DNA of 44,906 bases from Candidatus Pelethosoma merdigallinarum (GCA_018716065.1 DVKJ01000045.1:1-44906); one strand, 5' to 3'. Numbered from the stretch's first letter, positions 25,380 through 34,514 are shown. A program made the numbers and translations. Notes: generated by a model from the letters alone, not told the origin.

Positions 25380-26429
25380 ATGAATGAAAAAATAAATGGT
25401 TTAAAACAAGAAGTAGAACAAAAATTAAAAAATGTTTCTACGATGAAAGAGTTAAATGAAGTAAAAACATTCTATTTAGGAAAGAAAGGTCCTATTAGTG
25501 CCCTTTCTAGTATGATGAAAGATTTGAGTGTAGAGGAGAAAAGAGAATTTGGTTCGGCTTTAAATAAGTTAAAACAAGAAGTGAACTTGATGATGGAAGA
25601 AGTTCGTATTCGTTTAGAGGAAGAAGAATTAAATCGTCGTTTAGAGAAAGAAAAGATTGATGTGACACTTCCAAGTACGGGTGTTCATTTTGGTAGTGTT
25701 CATCCTCTTACGCAAATCATTGATGAGATTGAAGAATTATTTGTATCGATGGGATATGATGTAGTAGAAGGTCCAGAAGTAGAAACCGATTTATATAACT
25801 TTGAAAAGTTAAATTTACCAAAAGGACATCCGGCGCGTGATGCTCAAGATAGTTTCTATATTACAGAAGAACTATTACTTCGTACGCAAACCTCTCCGGT
25901 TCAAGCACGTACGATGGATGCAAATACAGAAAAAACACCAATTCGTGTGATTTGTCCTGGAAAAGTATATCGAAGAGATGACGATGATGCGACCCATTCT
26001 CATCAATTTACCCAAATTGAAGGTTTAGTGATTGATAAAGATATTTCTCTAGCCGATTTAAAAGGAACGTTAGAAGTATTCGCACGTAAGGTGTTTGGTG
26101 AAGATCGTGAGATTCGTTTGCGTCCTAGTTTCTTCCCATTTACGGAACCATCTTTAGAAGTGGATGTTAGTTGTATGAAGTGTGGAGGAAAAGGATGTTC
26201 GGTTTGTAAAGGTACAGGATGGATTGAAATCCTTGGTTCTGGTATGGTTCACCCGAATGTTTTACGTGCTTGTGGATATGATCCAGAAAAATATACAGGA
26301 TTTGCTTTTGGTATTGGGCCAGAACGTGTCGCTATGTTAAAATATGGAATTAGTGATATTCGTGCATTTTATACCAATGATAAACGTTTCTTAGAAGATT
26401 TTAATCGTGTGAAAGGGAGTGAAGAGTAA
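25380..26429 (+). CDS. pheS: Phenylalanyl-tRNA synthetase alpha subunit
   Basis: The 349-residue subunit has the helical tRNA-binding N-terminus and the class II catalytic core: [28 protein letters not shown] (motif 1 area), [34 protein letters not shown] (motif 2), and [18 protein letters not shown] (motif 3). It joins Phe to tRNA-Phe as an alpha2-beta2 enzyme. [18 protein letters not shown] zinc-like knuckle is present, as in many Gram-positive PheS. The ATG at 25380 is preferred because GGAGG lies nine bases upstream; an ATG at 25365 would overlap the ribosome site. Confidence 0.95.
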   Translation: MNEKINGLKQEVEQKLKNVSTMKELNEVKTFYLGKKGPISALSSMMKDLSVEEKREFGSALNKLKQEVNLMMEEVRIRLEEEELNRRLEKEKIDVTLPSTGVHFGSVHPLTQIIDEIEELFVSMGYDVVEGPEVETDLYNFEKLNLPKGHPARDAQDSFYITEELLLRTQTSPVQARTMDANTEKTPIRVICPGKVYRRDDDDATHSHQFTQIEGLVIDKDISLADLKGTLEVFARKVFGEDREIRLRPSFFPFTEPSLEVDVSCMKCGGKGCSVCKGTGWIEILGSGMVHPNVLRACGYDPEKYTGFAFGIGPERVAMLKYGISDIRAFYTNDKRFLEDFNRVKGSEE

Positions 26430-28813
26430 TGCGTGTTAGTAAGAATTTCTTGAATGATTATGTAAAAGTAGATGACTTAGATTTTCACGAACTGGCAGAA
26501 AAAATGGTTTTCTGTGGAAATGAATACGAAAGTATAGAACGATTAAGTGACGCGACTGGATTAGTGATTGGTGAAGTAGTGGAGTGTGTTGATCATCCGG
26601 AAAGTGATCATCTGCACATTTGTCAAGTAAATACGGGAAACGAAACAAAACAAATTATTTGTGGCGCACCTAATGTTCGTGCCGGATTAAAAGTTATTGT
26701 TGCCGAAGTAGGGGCGGTATTGCCTGGAAACATTACGATTAAAAAAGCCAAACTTGCAGGATTAGAATCGAATGGGATGATTTGTTCTTTAGAAGAGTTA
26801 GGACTTGATTCGAAATATTTAAGACCAGAAGATAAAGAAGGAATTCATGAATTACCTTTAGACGCACCAGTCGGTGAGGATGCGATTCATTATTTAGGAT
26901 ACGATGATGAAGTGATTGATTTTGAACTAACTGCTGATCGTGCGGACTTAATGAGTATGTTAGGAATGGCTTATGAAGTAGGGGCGATTTATGATCGTAA
27001 AGTAAGCTATCCAGAAACGGAAGTAGAAACGATTTCCGAAGATGTTAGTGAGGTTCACACGTTAAATGTAGAAACGAAAGATTGTCCAATTTATTTAGGA
27101 CGTATGGTTCGTAATGTACAAATTAAAGAAAGTCCAATGTGGCTTAAGAATCGATTAATGGCGAGTGGAATTCGTTCGATTAATAACGTGGTAGATATTA
27201 GTAACTATGTGATGTTAGAGTATGGACAACCGCTTCACTTCTTTGATAGTGATGCTTTAGGACGTGATGTTATTGTTCGTAATGCCAAAGAAATGGAAGA
27301 AATGACGACATTAGATGGAAACAAACGTGTTCTAGGACCTGATGACTTAGTGATTGCGAATAAAAATGAACCTGTATGTTTAGCTGGTGTCATGGGTGGT
27401 TTAAATACAGAAGTAGAAGAGAATACGAAAAATATCTTTATTGAAGCTGCCATCTTTGATGCTTTAAAGATTCGTAATACTGCAAGACATATTTTACGTA
27501 GTGAAGCAAGTAGTCGATATGAAAAAGGAATTGATCCCAATCGTACCCGTATGGCGATTGATCGTGCTTGTTATTTGTTAAATAAGTATGCTGATGGAGA
27601 AGTCTTAAGTGGATGTTTAGTCCATGATACGACAAGTAAAGAAGATAAGAAGATTTCAATTACTTTAGAAAAAATTAATCAAGTACTTGGAATGTCTATT
27701 CCAAAAGATCAAGTCGAAGATAGTTTACGTCGTTTAGGATTTACCTTTGAAGGAAATGATCCTTATGTGGTATCCATTCCAACACGTCGATTAGATGTTA
27801 ATATTAAAGAAGATTTAATCTCTGAAATTGGTAAGATTTATGGTTATCACAAAGTGATTGGTAAATTACCAGTGGTAGAAGAAAAACCTGGTACTTATTT
27901 ACCAATGTCTAAAATGATTAAGAACACACGTAAATATATGAACGGTGTAGGTCTTAATCAAGTCATTACTTATTCTTTAACAAGTTTAGATTTAGTCGAT
28001 AAATATGTGATGAATAAGGGAGATAACATCGTCTTACTAGATCCTCTTAGTGAAGAAAGACGAGTACTTCGTAAATCGATGATTCAATCATTAATTGATG
28101 TTTATGATTATCATCATTCTCGTCATATGGATGATCTTCAAATCTTTGAATGTGGAAAAGCTTACTATCAAATTGAAGATGAGATGATTGAAGAAAATTT
28201 AGTTACGGGATTACTTAGCGGAACTTATCTTTCTACATCATGGAAACAAGACGCTATGGTCTCTGATTTCTATCTAGTAAAAGGAATTGTAGAAGGATTC
28301 TTAAATTATTTAGGATTAAATCGTCGTTATCAATTTAGAACCAACGATTTAAATAAAGATCTTCACCCTGGTAGAAGTTGTTCCGTGTATGTAGATCATG
28401 AGTGTGTAGGATATCTTGGACAAGTTCATCCTAAAAATCATAAGAAAGAACTTTATGTTTTTGAACTTAGTTTAGATAAATTATTAAGTAAAAAAGTTCG
28501 TATGGTTAAATATAAAGAAATTAGTAAATATCCAGTGGTACATAAAGATGTTGCATTTGTGGTTAATATTGATACACCATCCGAAGAATTAATGAATGTC
28601 ATTAAGAAAACAGGTGGAAGATTACTTACTGAGGTTACAGTCTTTGATGTATATAGGGGAGAAAATGTGGCAGATGATGAAAAATCAATTGCTTATGCCT
28701 TAACTTTCCAAGATCAAAATCGTACTCTTGAAGATAAAGAAGTAACAGAGATTTTCCATAAGATTATTGAAAATGTTGAGAAAAAGTGTAATGCAAAATT
28801 AAGAGATAAATAG
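26429..28813 (+). CDS. pheT: Phenylalanyl-tRNA synthetase beta subunit
   Basis: The 794-residue protein has the expected domain order. An EMAP-like tRNA-binding domain (residues about 40-150: VVECVDHPESDHLHICQVN) is followed by B3/B4 editing (about 210-380), B5, the catalytic-like core, and a C-terminal ferredoxin-fold anticodon-binding domain (SKYPVVHKDVAFVV). B3/B4 hydrolyses Tyr-tRNA-Phe. Its ATG overlaps the pheS stop by one base. Length is normal. Confidence 0.97.
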   Translation: MRVSKNFLNDYVKVDDLDFHELAEKMVFCGNEYESIERLSDATGLVIGEVVECVDHPESDHLHICQVNTGNETKQIICGAPNVRAGLKVIVAEVGAVLPGNITIKKAKLAGLESNGMICSLEELGLDSKYLRPEDKEGIHELPLDAPVGEDAIHYLGYDDEVIDFELTADRADLMSMLGMAYEVGAIYDRKVSYPETEVETISEDVSEVHTLNVETKDCPIYLGRMVRNVQIKESPMWLKNRLMASGIRSINNVVDISNYVMLEYGQPLHFFDSDALGRDVIVRNAKEMEEMTTLDGNKRVLGPDDLVIANKNEPVCLAGVMGGLNTEVEENTKNIFIEAAIFDALKIRNTARHILRSEASSRYEKGIDPNRTRMAIDRACYLLNKYADGEVLSGCLVHDTTSKEDKKISITLEKINQVLGMSIPKDQVEDSLRRLGFTFEGNDPYVVSIPTRRLDVNIKEDLISEIGKIYGYHKVIGKLPVVEEKPGTYLPMSKMIKNTRKYMNGVGLNQVITYSLTSLDLVDKYVMNKGDNIVLLDPLSEERRVLRKSMIQSLIDVYDYHHSRHMDDLQIFECGKAYYQIEDEMIEENLVTGLLSGTYLSTSWKQDAMVSDFYLVKGIVEGFLNYLGLNRRYQFRTNDLNKDLHPGRSCSVYVDHECVGYLGQVHPKNHKKELYVFELSLDKLLSKKVRMVKYKEISKYPVVHKDVAFVVNIDTPSEELMNVIKKTGGRLLTEVTVFDVYRGENVADDEKSIAYALTFQDQNRTLEDKEVTEIFHKIIENVEKKCNAKLRDK

Positions 28814-28834
28814 GAAGATGTTTCTTCCTATTTT
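28811..28834 (+). terminator. Intrinsic terminator of the pheS-pheT operon
   Basis: TAGGAAGA pairs with TCTTCCTA (loop TGTT), followed by four T, overlapping the pheT stop codon. Confidence 0.8.
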
Positions 28835-28863
28835 GTTGTATAATAAAAGTAGGAGGGGATGAT

Positions 28864-29421
28864 ATGAAAATTGTTGTTTTGCTTGCGAATGGCTTTGAAG
28901 AAGGAGAAGCTTTGTTTTTAACAGATGTATTAAGAAGAGCTTATTTTGATGTGGAGTTGGTAAGTACTACGGGAGATCTTATGGTAGAAGGAAGCCATCA
29001 CATAAGAGTTCAAGCCGATACTTTACTAGATGATCATATTTTAGAAAGTGATGCCTTATTATTACCTGGAGGACAACCTGGAAGTGATCATCTAAGGGAT
29101 CATCCAAAGGTGATAGAGTATGTAAAAGCTTTTAATGAACAAAAGAAGTTGATTGGTGCGATTTGTGCGGCGCCGATTGTTCTACACCAAGCAGGTATTA
29201 TAAACCATCGTTCTATCACCAGTTACCCAAGTGAAGAATATAAGAAATTATTTGTAGATGCAGGATCTCATTATGTAGAAGAAGATGTTGTCGTAGATGG
29301 AAATATCATTACGGGTAGAGGGCCAGCTTTAGTCTTACCATTTGCCTATAAGATTATAGAATTATTAGGCAAAGATAGTACACCAATCAAAAGAGGAATG
29401 TTATATAAAGAAAGTAAATGA
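28864..29421 (+). CDS. DJ-1/PfpI family protein
   Basis: The 185-residue flavodoxin-like protein has GFEEGEALFLTDVLRRA with the conserved Glu, LLPGGQPGSDHL, and the nucleophile elbow GAICAAP with the reactive Cys. This matches the bacterial ThiJ/YajL group of DJ-1, whose members act as glyoxalases, deglycases or chaperone-like redox sensors. The exact activity cannot be told from sequence. It is expressed from a TATAAT-like promoter directly after the pheT terminator and starts behind AGGAGGGG. Confidence 0.88.
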   Translation: MKIVVLLANGFEEGEALFLTDVLRRAYFDVELVSTTGDLMVEGSHHIRVQADTLLDDHILESDALLLPGGQPGSDHLRDHPKVIEYVKAFNEQKKLIGAICAAPIVLHQAGIINHRSITSYPSEEYKKLFVDAGSHYVEEDVVVDGNIITGRGPALVLPFAYKIIELLGKDSTPIKRGMLYKESK

Positions 29422-29437
29422 TAGCCATTTACTTTCT
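29409..29437 (+). terminator. Hairpin at the end of the DJ-1 gene
   Basis: A perfect 12-bp stem (29409-29420 with 29426-29437, loop ATAGC) spans the stop codon. The following T run is short, so termination may be incomplete. Confidence 0.6.
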
Positions 29438-29511
29438 TCTGAATGATTTATTTGTATATTTTGTTTAGCTGTTTAATAGATAAAACTTGAAGTCAATAAG
29501 AAAGGATTAAT

Positions 29512-29607
29512 GCAAAAGTGTGATAAAATAGGCAAAAACAGTTGTAAAAGTGTGATTTTTTTGGTAAAAATAGTTAAAAAAGTGTGATAAATTGATATAA
29601 TATAAAT
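29512..29607 (+). repeat. Three tandem 32-bp repeats upstream of the DUF4143 ATPase
   Basis: AAAAGTGTGAT recurs exactly every 32 bases (29514, 29546 and 29578). The first two units also share the GGNAAAAANAGTT end; the third unit merges into the TATAAT-containing promoter region. It looks like an operator array rather than a CRISPR, because only three degenerate units exist without spacers. Confidence 0.7.
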
Positions 29608-29621
29608 GTGAGGTGATATCT

Positions 29622-30923
29622 ATGAAAAGGTTTATTACGGATTCTTTAATAGCGTGGAAAAATAGTAAAACAAGAAAACCTTTGATTTTAAAAGGTGCTA
29701 GACAAGTAGGAAAAACTTATATTTTAAAAGAGTTTGGAGAAAAATATTACCATGATATGGTATATTTTAACTTTGATCATGATGAAGGATTAAGTGATTT
29801 ATTTAAAAATACCAAAGATCCTAAAAGGATTATTGAACAACTTGCTTTAGCGAGTGGAAAAAAAATTGTACCAAATGACACTTTAATCTTCTTTGATGAA
29901 ATTCAAGAATGTCCCAATGCTTTAAATTCTTTAAAATATTTCTGTGAAGAAGTTCCTGAGTATCACATCGTATGTGCAGGTTCTTTATTAGGTATTCGTT
30001 TGTCAAGAACATCTTTTCCAGTAGGAAAAGTAGATTTTTTACAGTTATATCCCTTATCTTTTAGTGAATTTTTAATAGCTGACCATTGTGAAAATTTAGT
30101 TGAATATATGTCTCATCTGGATCAAATTGAACCCATCCCATCTCTTTTTGAATCACAATTAATTGAAAAATTGAAAACTTATTTTATCATTGGTGGTATG
30201 CCGGAAGCAGTATACAGTTGGGTAAACGAAAAAGATATTGAAAAAGTGAACTATATTCAAGATAACATTTTGCAAGCATATGAAAGTGATTTTTCAAAAC
30301 ATACTACAAATAGTGAAGCAAATAAAATATCTTTAATTTGGAACGGAATCCCATCACAATTGGCAAAAGAAAATAAAAAGTTCGTTTATCAAGCAATTAA
30401 ACCAGGGGCAAGAGCTCGTGAGTATGAGGATGCCCTAAATTGGTTAAACGATGCAAACTTAATCTATAAAACTTATAATGTAACAAAACCTGTTTTCCCA
30501 TTAACCGCCTATCACGATTTATCCTCTTTTAAAGTTTATTTGAATGATGTTGGATTACTTCGAAGAATGTCTCGTTTAGATAGTCGTATTATTTTGGAAG
30601 GTCATAAACTATTTGAAGAATTTAAAGGCTCTTTTACTGAAAACTATGTCTTTACGATGCTTAATAATTTTTATGATGGAATTCCAAATTATTATACTTT
30701 TGATCGTTATGAGATTGACTTTTTACTTCAATATCACAATCAAATCATTCCCGTAGAAGTTAAATCTGGAAAGAGTCATAATCATATTAGTTTGACAAAA
30801 TTTCATGAAAAATATAACAATGAAATTTCTATTTGTTTTTCTTTGGATAATTTAAAGAAAGATGGAAATATTGTTAACATACCACTTTATCTGGTAGAGT
30901 ATTTAGATCAAATTTTAAAATAA
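29622..30923 (+). CDS. AAA ATPase with C-terminal DUF4143 domain
   Basis: The 433-residue protein has Walker A (LKGARQVGKTYIL, near residue 25), Walker B (TLIFFDEIQECP), an ELxxAGSLLG-type sensor region (VCAGSLLGIRLSR) and PVGKVDFLQLYPLSFSEFL. The end is the DUF4143 nuclease-like domain (YEIDFLLQYHNQIIPVEVKSGKS), where the Asp and the Glu-Val-Lys match PD-(D/E)XK residues. Its role is unknown; homologues are abundant, often in several copies. The ATG at 29622 follows GTGAGGTG. It is transcribed from a promoter with tandem repeats and ends at a strong terminator, so it stands alone. Confidence 0.88.
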   Translation: MKRFITDSLIAWKNSKTRKPLILKGARQVGKTYILKEFGEKYYHDMVYFNFDHDEGLSDLFKNTKDPKRIIEQLALASGKKIVPNDTLIFFDEIQECPNALNSLKYFCEEVPEYHIVCAGSLLGIRLSRTSFPVGKVDFLQLYPLSFSEFLIADHCENLVEYMSHLDQIEPIPSLFESQLIEKLKTYFIIGGMPEAVYSWVNEKDIEKVNYIQDNILQAYESDFSKHTTNSEANKISLIWNGIPSQLAKENKKFVYQAIKPGARAREYEDALNWLNDANLIYKTYNVTKPVFPLTAYHDLSSFKVYLNDVGLLRRMSRLDSRIILEGHKLFEEFKGSFTENYVFTMLNNFYDGIPNYYTFDRYEIDFLLQYHNQIIPVEVKSGKSHNHISLTKFHEKYNNEISICFSLDNLKKDGNIVNIPLYLVEYLDQILK

Positions 30924-30950
30924 AACGAATGATTCACCATCATTCGTTTT
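30922..30950. terminator. Bidirectional terminator between the ATPase and gatD
   Basis: A perfect 11-bp stem (30922-30932 with 30940-30950, 7-base loop) overlaps both convergent stop codons, with flanking A and T tracts. Confidence 0.85.
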
Positions 30951-31680
30951 AACTTTTCATATAATCTTTATAATGTCTTTCCATGAAATCATTATAAGCA
31001 TTATTTTCTAAAATTAAATTAAATTTCTTTATTGGATATTTACGATTTTTTGAAGAAATAACTTTTCTTAAGAAATATCTTGTAAATTCTGGGTTACGAA
31101 TTAAGAAAGGACCTACTAAATAAGTTCCATAGAAATTCTTATCTTGAATTCCTTCACTCGAAGAATTAGGATAACTTCCAGTTCCTTTTATCACACGGAA
31201 TAGGGGATGATCATTTCCTAAAAGAACACTACGTTGATTTTGGAATCCTAAAATAGGTTTCTTAATGAATGAACATTCAAATAAAGCTTCATCCACGATT
31301 TTAAAATCTTCTTGTTTTGCTTCATAATGAAACAATCCAACACCACGATATTTCTTTCCATTTTTATCCACAATATTTTGACCAAATAACTCAATAGAGT
31401 TTCCCGTTATCAAAAAGAATTTATTGTTATTATAATATTCTTCAATATCTTTTTTATATTTACGTAAATGTTTTAAGCAGGTGAGTTGATTTTCTTCGGT
31501 TCCCATACCGATATATACGATATCATAATCATTAAATTTTAATTCATCATCAATCGTTAAAAATTTAACGGTTACTTTGATACCTTGATCTTCTAATTGT
31601 TGTTTTATGATTTTTACATTTCCATTTTCACCATATAGATTTAATAAATCATAATATAAGTGGGCAATTGTTATACTCAT
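30949..31680 (-). CDS. gatD: GatD-like lipid II amidotransferase subunit lacking its catalytic residues
   Basis: The 243-residue protein aligns throughout with GatD, the glutaminase partner of MurT: ITIAHLYYDLLNLYGENGN, YDIVYIGMGTEENQ, and GIQDKNFYGTYLVGPFLIRNP. In Staphylococcus GatD the nucleophile Cys94 lies in ICGGYQ and His189 in YLHGP. Here the corresponding stretch is LITGNSIELFG, with Thr in place of Cys, and YLVGP, with Val in place of His. The class I glutaminase site is therefore absent. Its ATG overlaps murT by four bases. It may be a structural subunit, with ammonia from another source, or the pair may have a changed reaction. Confidence 0.85.
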   Translation of the reverse strand: MSITIAHLYYDLLNLYGENGNVKIIKQQLEDQGIKVTVKFLTIDDELKFNDYDIVYIGMGTEENQLTCLKHLRKYKKDIEEYYNNNKFFLITGNSIELFGQNIVDKNGKKYRGVGLFHYEAKQEDFKIVDEALFECSFIKKPILGFQNQRSVLLGNDHPLFRVIKGTGSYPNSSSEGIQDKNFYGTYLVGPFLIRNPEFTRYFLRKVISSKNRKYPIKKFNLILENNAYNDFMERHYKDYMKS

Positions 31681-33011
31681 TTTTTCTCACCTTCATTCAA
31701 CATTTTATTAAAGTCATCCATATAATTAAAATTAATAATGGCGTAAATATCTCCTTTAGTTCTTCTGGTAATAGATCCTTCGGCTTTCTTTAAATCTTCA
31801 TAAACAAAGATTTTTTTAGGATCTACACCACTATATTTTAGTCTTGTTGCTAGGTCATAACGATTAATTCCTAAACAAATAATACGATCGATATCGTGTT
31901 TTTTTAATATTTCAAAGTCAATATCGTATAACCATGATAGATCGTTATATTTGTAACGCAAGCTAATGACGTTCCATCCAATCACAACGGTTTTAAGTCC
32001 TTTATTACGATTTAAAAACATTAAGGCATGATTGAAAGTTGAACTATTTTCATTCTTGGTATTTAAAACATAGACCTCTCTATTTTTATATTCGTAGTGA
32101 TTAAAGTTCTTCTTGTTATAACTACTTAGACTAATGGCCTCACTTGCCTTTTCTAAGTCTAGTCCCATATATCCTAACGTTGTAAAAGCTGCAAGGGTAT
32201 TATAAACGCAATATAGAGTATCAAATGGAAATACTACTTTATATTGATCATTTACGATCATTTCGCGTTTGTCATAATTCACTTTACTTGCGACATATTC
32301 ACTCTTTGGATTTTTAAAAGAACATTTTGTACAGTGATAGTGTCCAATCGCTTCAAAGTGATAGTAATCATATTCTAATTTTTTACCACACTTTGGACAA
32401 TGGGTAATATTTAAGTTTTCACATAAACTAGTTTTGGTAGATTGTTTCGTTTTATCTAAACTATAATAAGTCACTTTATATTCATTATTTAACACTAATT
32501 TTTGTAAGTATGGATCATCCGCATTTAGGATGAGGTGCATCTTAGGATTTAGTGCTTTTTTAATATCTTCTAAAACTAAATCAAAGTGTCCTTGACGAGG
32601 TGGTTGATCACGACTAATATTGGTAATTACAACTGTTTGTGGTTTTAAAATAGGGAATACCACTTTCGCATAACGTTCATCCACTTCTAATACTAAGACA
32701 TCCACATCCATAACTCCATTTAGATTACTGTATTCAATCAGTGCGGTAAGTACACCATATTGTAAATTTCCTTCACGATAATTATGTGCGACTTTATAAC
32801 CTAAAGATTTATAAACTTCCGCAATCATTTTAGAAGTAGATCCTTTTCCACAACTACCAGTTACCGCAATAATTTTTTTTGGTAACTTTATTTTTTCCAT
32901 AATATGAGAATCTAACTTTAACGCAACGGCACCAGGGAGACTACTACCACGATGCATTTTATCTCCTAACCATAAAACACTTTTACCAGCTAGAATACTT
33001 AATTTTTTCAT
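31677..33011 (-). CDS. murT: MurT, Mur-ligase-like lipid II isoglutaminyl synthase subunit
   Basis: The 444-residue protein has the Mur-ligase ATP loop VTGSCGKGSTSKM, VDVLVLEVDERYA and VVITNISRDQPPRQGHFD. The MurT-specific four-cysteine ribbon is CPKCGKKL and CTKC, and a C-terminal DUF1727 domain contains NDLSWLYDIDFE. With GatD it amidates D-Glu of lipid II, which aids cross-linking. The ATG at 33011 is chosen because GGAG lies nine bases upstream; the ATG at 33026 would overlap that site. It is divergent from the second STAS gene, and the Spo0A-like box lies in the shared region. Confidence 0.9.
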   Translation of the reverse strand: MKKLSILAGKSVLWLGDKMHRGSSLPGAVALKLDSHIMEKIKLPKKIIAVTGSCGKGSTSKMIAEVYKSLGYKVAHNYREGNLQYGVLTALIEYSNLNGVMDVDVLVLEVDERYAKVVFPILKPQTVVITNISRDQPPRQGHFDLVLEDIKKALNPKMHLILNADDPYLQKLVLNNEYKVTYYSLDKTKQSTKTSLCENLNITHCPKCGKKLEYDYYHFEAIGHYHCTKCSFKNPKSEYVASKVNYDKREMIVNDQYKVVFPFDTLYCVYNTLAAFTTLGYMGLDLEKASEAISLSSYNKKNFNHYEYKNREVYVLNTKNENSSTFNHALMFLNRNKGLKTVVIGWNVISLRYKYNDLSWLYDIDFEILKKHDIDRIICLGINRYDLATRLKYSGVDPKKIFVYEDLKKAEGSITRRTKGDIYAIINFNYMDDFNKMLNEGEKK

Positions 33012-33077
33012 TGTATCACGCTCCATTTATATCATTGTATCATGTATCACAAACCCCGTCCACAAATTTTTTCTAGT

Positions 33078-33086
33078 TTTGTCGAA
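33078..33086 (+). promoter_or_regulatory. Putative Spo0A box upstream of the second STAS gene
   Basis: TTTGTCGAA sits in TCTAGTTTTGTCGAA, the same 15 bases found before spoIIAA. Both copies are followed by GTAGAA a few bases later. The site lies between divergent murT and the STAS gene. Confidence 0.6.
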
Positions 33087-33148
33087 TTGGTAGAAATTAC
33101 AATTCTATTTTGGTACTATTGATCTTGTAAGATAGGGGGATGGAAAAG

Positions 33149-33388
33149 ATGTTTAAAACAGAAATTGAATATCGTAAAGATACATTATTTGTACAAGTAT
33201 TTGGTCCATTAACAAGGCGAAACATTTCTAAATTAAAAAGAAAACTTTATTATATTTTAACGGAGTATGGAATTGGTCATGTAGTGATGAATATCACCGA
33301 AGCCACACCATTTGATTCTGATGAATTTTATCGTTTTTTAGACGAATACGATATTGAGTTTGGTGGAGAACTAGAAATTGTAAAATAA
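33149..33388 (+). CDS. Short STAS-domain protein with Asp at the phosphoserine position
   Basis: The 79-residue protein resembles the first two thirds of SpoIIAA (FKTEIEYRKDTLFVQVFGP matches MEYRKGVLFIRFVGE). In place of DNSG it reads DSDE: residue 58, the phosphorylated Ser of SpoIIAA, is Asp. The last 35 residues of a STAS domain are missing. The ATG at 33149 is preferred because AGGGGG is nine bases upstream; the ATG at 33140 is too close. It is closed by its own terminator. A phosphomimetic antagonist-like or decoy role is possible but untested. Confidence 0.75.
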   Translation: MFKTEIEYRKDTLFVQVFGPLTRRNISKLKRKLYYILTEYGIGHVVMNITEATPFDSDEFYRFLDEYDIEFGGELEIVK

Positions 33389-33409
33389 AGATAGGGAACT
33401 ATCTTTTAT
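33387..33409 (+). terminator. Intrinsic terminator of the short STAS gene
   Basis: AAAGATAG pairs with CTATCTTT around GGAA and is followed by T-rich sequence. The group II intron fragment begins a few bases downstream. Confidence 0.8.
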
Positions 33410-33411
33410 TT

Positions 33412-33490
33412 GTGTGTGCCGTGCATGGCATATAGCTAGGTGGTGAAAGTCCACTATACACGTCGGTATCTGCGAAGTATTAGGGAAGCA
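33412..33490 (+). mobile_element. 5' fragment of a group II intron (domain I start)
   Basis: GTGTGCCGTGCATGGCA followed by GGTGGTGAAAGTCCACTAT is the characteristic 5' end of bacterial group II introns (GUGYG start, then the GUGAAAGUCCAC hairpin). Only about 75 bases remain; no reverse transcriptase, domain V or 3' end is visible. It sits directly after a terminator hairpin, the preferred insertion site of class IIC introns. The fragment fuses abruptly to coding sequence of a surface protein near 33490. Confidence 0.75.
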
Positions 33491-33491
33491 C

Positions 33492-34514
33492 AACGCATCA
33501 ACCGATATTACTTTTAGTATTTCAGATATCGCAGTTAACGATAAGTTAAAAGCAAAAGAATCCAAAGTGTTTAAGGTAAAAGTAGATTGGAGTAGTGCGT
33601 CAACGAGTATTCCCGATACGAATAAAGACTTAACATTAAAAATTAACTTTGTGCAAGATACTGGAAATACACCATCTTATGAAGGACCAATGTCAGATTG
33701 GTTAATTGAAAATGTAGTAAGTGAAGATATTACAAGTAGTCCAACAGAAGGATTATTTGGAATTAATGATCAAGGAGAACTTACAACATCAGACAATCCT
33801 AGAGAATATCGATATATCGGAGCTGATCCAGACAATTATGTTCAATTCAATAATGAATTATGGAGAATTATTGGAATCTTTGATGGACAATTGAAGATTA
33901 TTAGTGATGAATTTTTATACTATGGGAAGTGGGATGATGAAGATGAACAAAACGAATATGGAGAAAATGATTGGAGTAAGGCAAGTTTACAAATATACTT
34001 AAATAATGATTATTATGAAACAATTGATCCAGAAGATCAAACAAAAATTGATAGTAATTATACATGGAAATTAGGAGGAAGTAGTAGTTGGGAGAATGCA
34101 CCTGCTCAAATGTTTTATGAGCAAGAACGAGGAACTGATGTATCTGAAGGAAGACCAACCGAATGGACTGGTTCAATTGCTTTAATGTATCCAAGTGATT
34201 ATGGTTTTGCAACAAGCGGAGGAAGTACAACAAATCGAAGTAGTTGTTTAGTAGCAGCATTATATAACTGGCCAGATGTAGAAGATTGTAATATCAATAG
34301 TTGGTTATATGATAGTTCAAGCGATCAATGGACACTGACCCCTGGTGCGTCGCCGAACAACGTGAGAGTGAACATTGTGTCTAGCATAGGGTTTGTGAAT
34401 GGTGTAAGCAACCCGAACTATTCGAATGGGGCTCGCCCAACCCTTTATCTCGTACCCAATGTAGAAATAGCTTCCGGTACAGGTATCAGTTCTGATCCAT
34501 ATATCTTGAAGTAA
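33492..34514 (+). pseudogene. 5'-truncated surface-protein gene with DUF6273-like end
   Basis: From 33492 the frame is open and encodes NASTDITFS, VFKVKVDW and LKINFVQ, which match the middle and end of the beta-sandwich of the protein at 19267. The signal/anchor helix and the first half of that domain are absent because intron sequence replaces them. A GTG at 33567 could start a 315-residue product but has no ribosome site or export signal. The rest includes VQFNNELWRIIGIFDG and ends SNGARPTLYLVPNVEIASG, like the GVRP segment of DUF6273-type lectin-like domains. The last 60 codons are richer in G+C than the rest. It is probably inactive or a silent cassette. Confidence 0.7.

Noticed and set aside
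29512-29607. CRISPR-like array
   Set aside because: Only three degenerate units, with no unique spacers and no cas genes.
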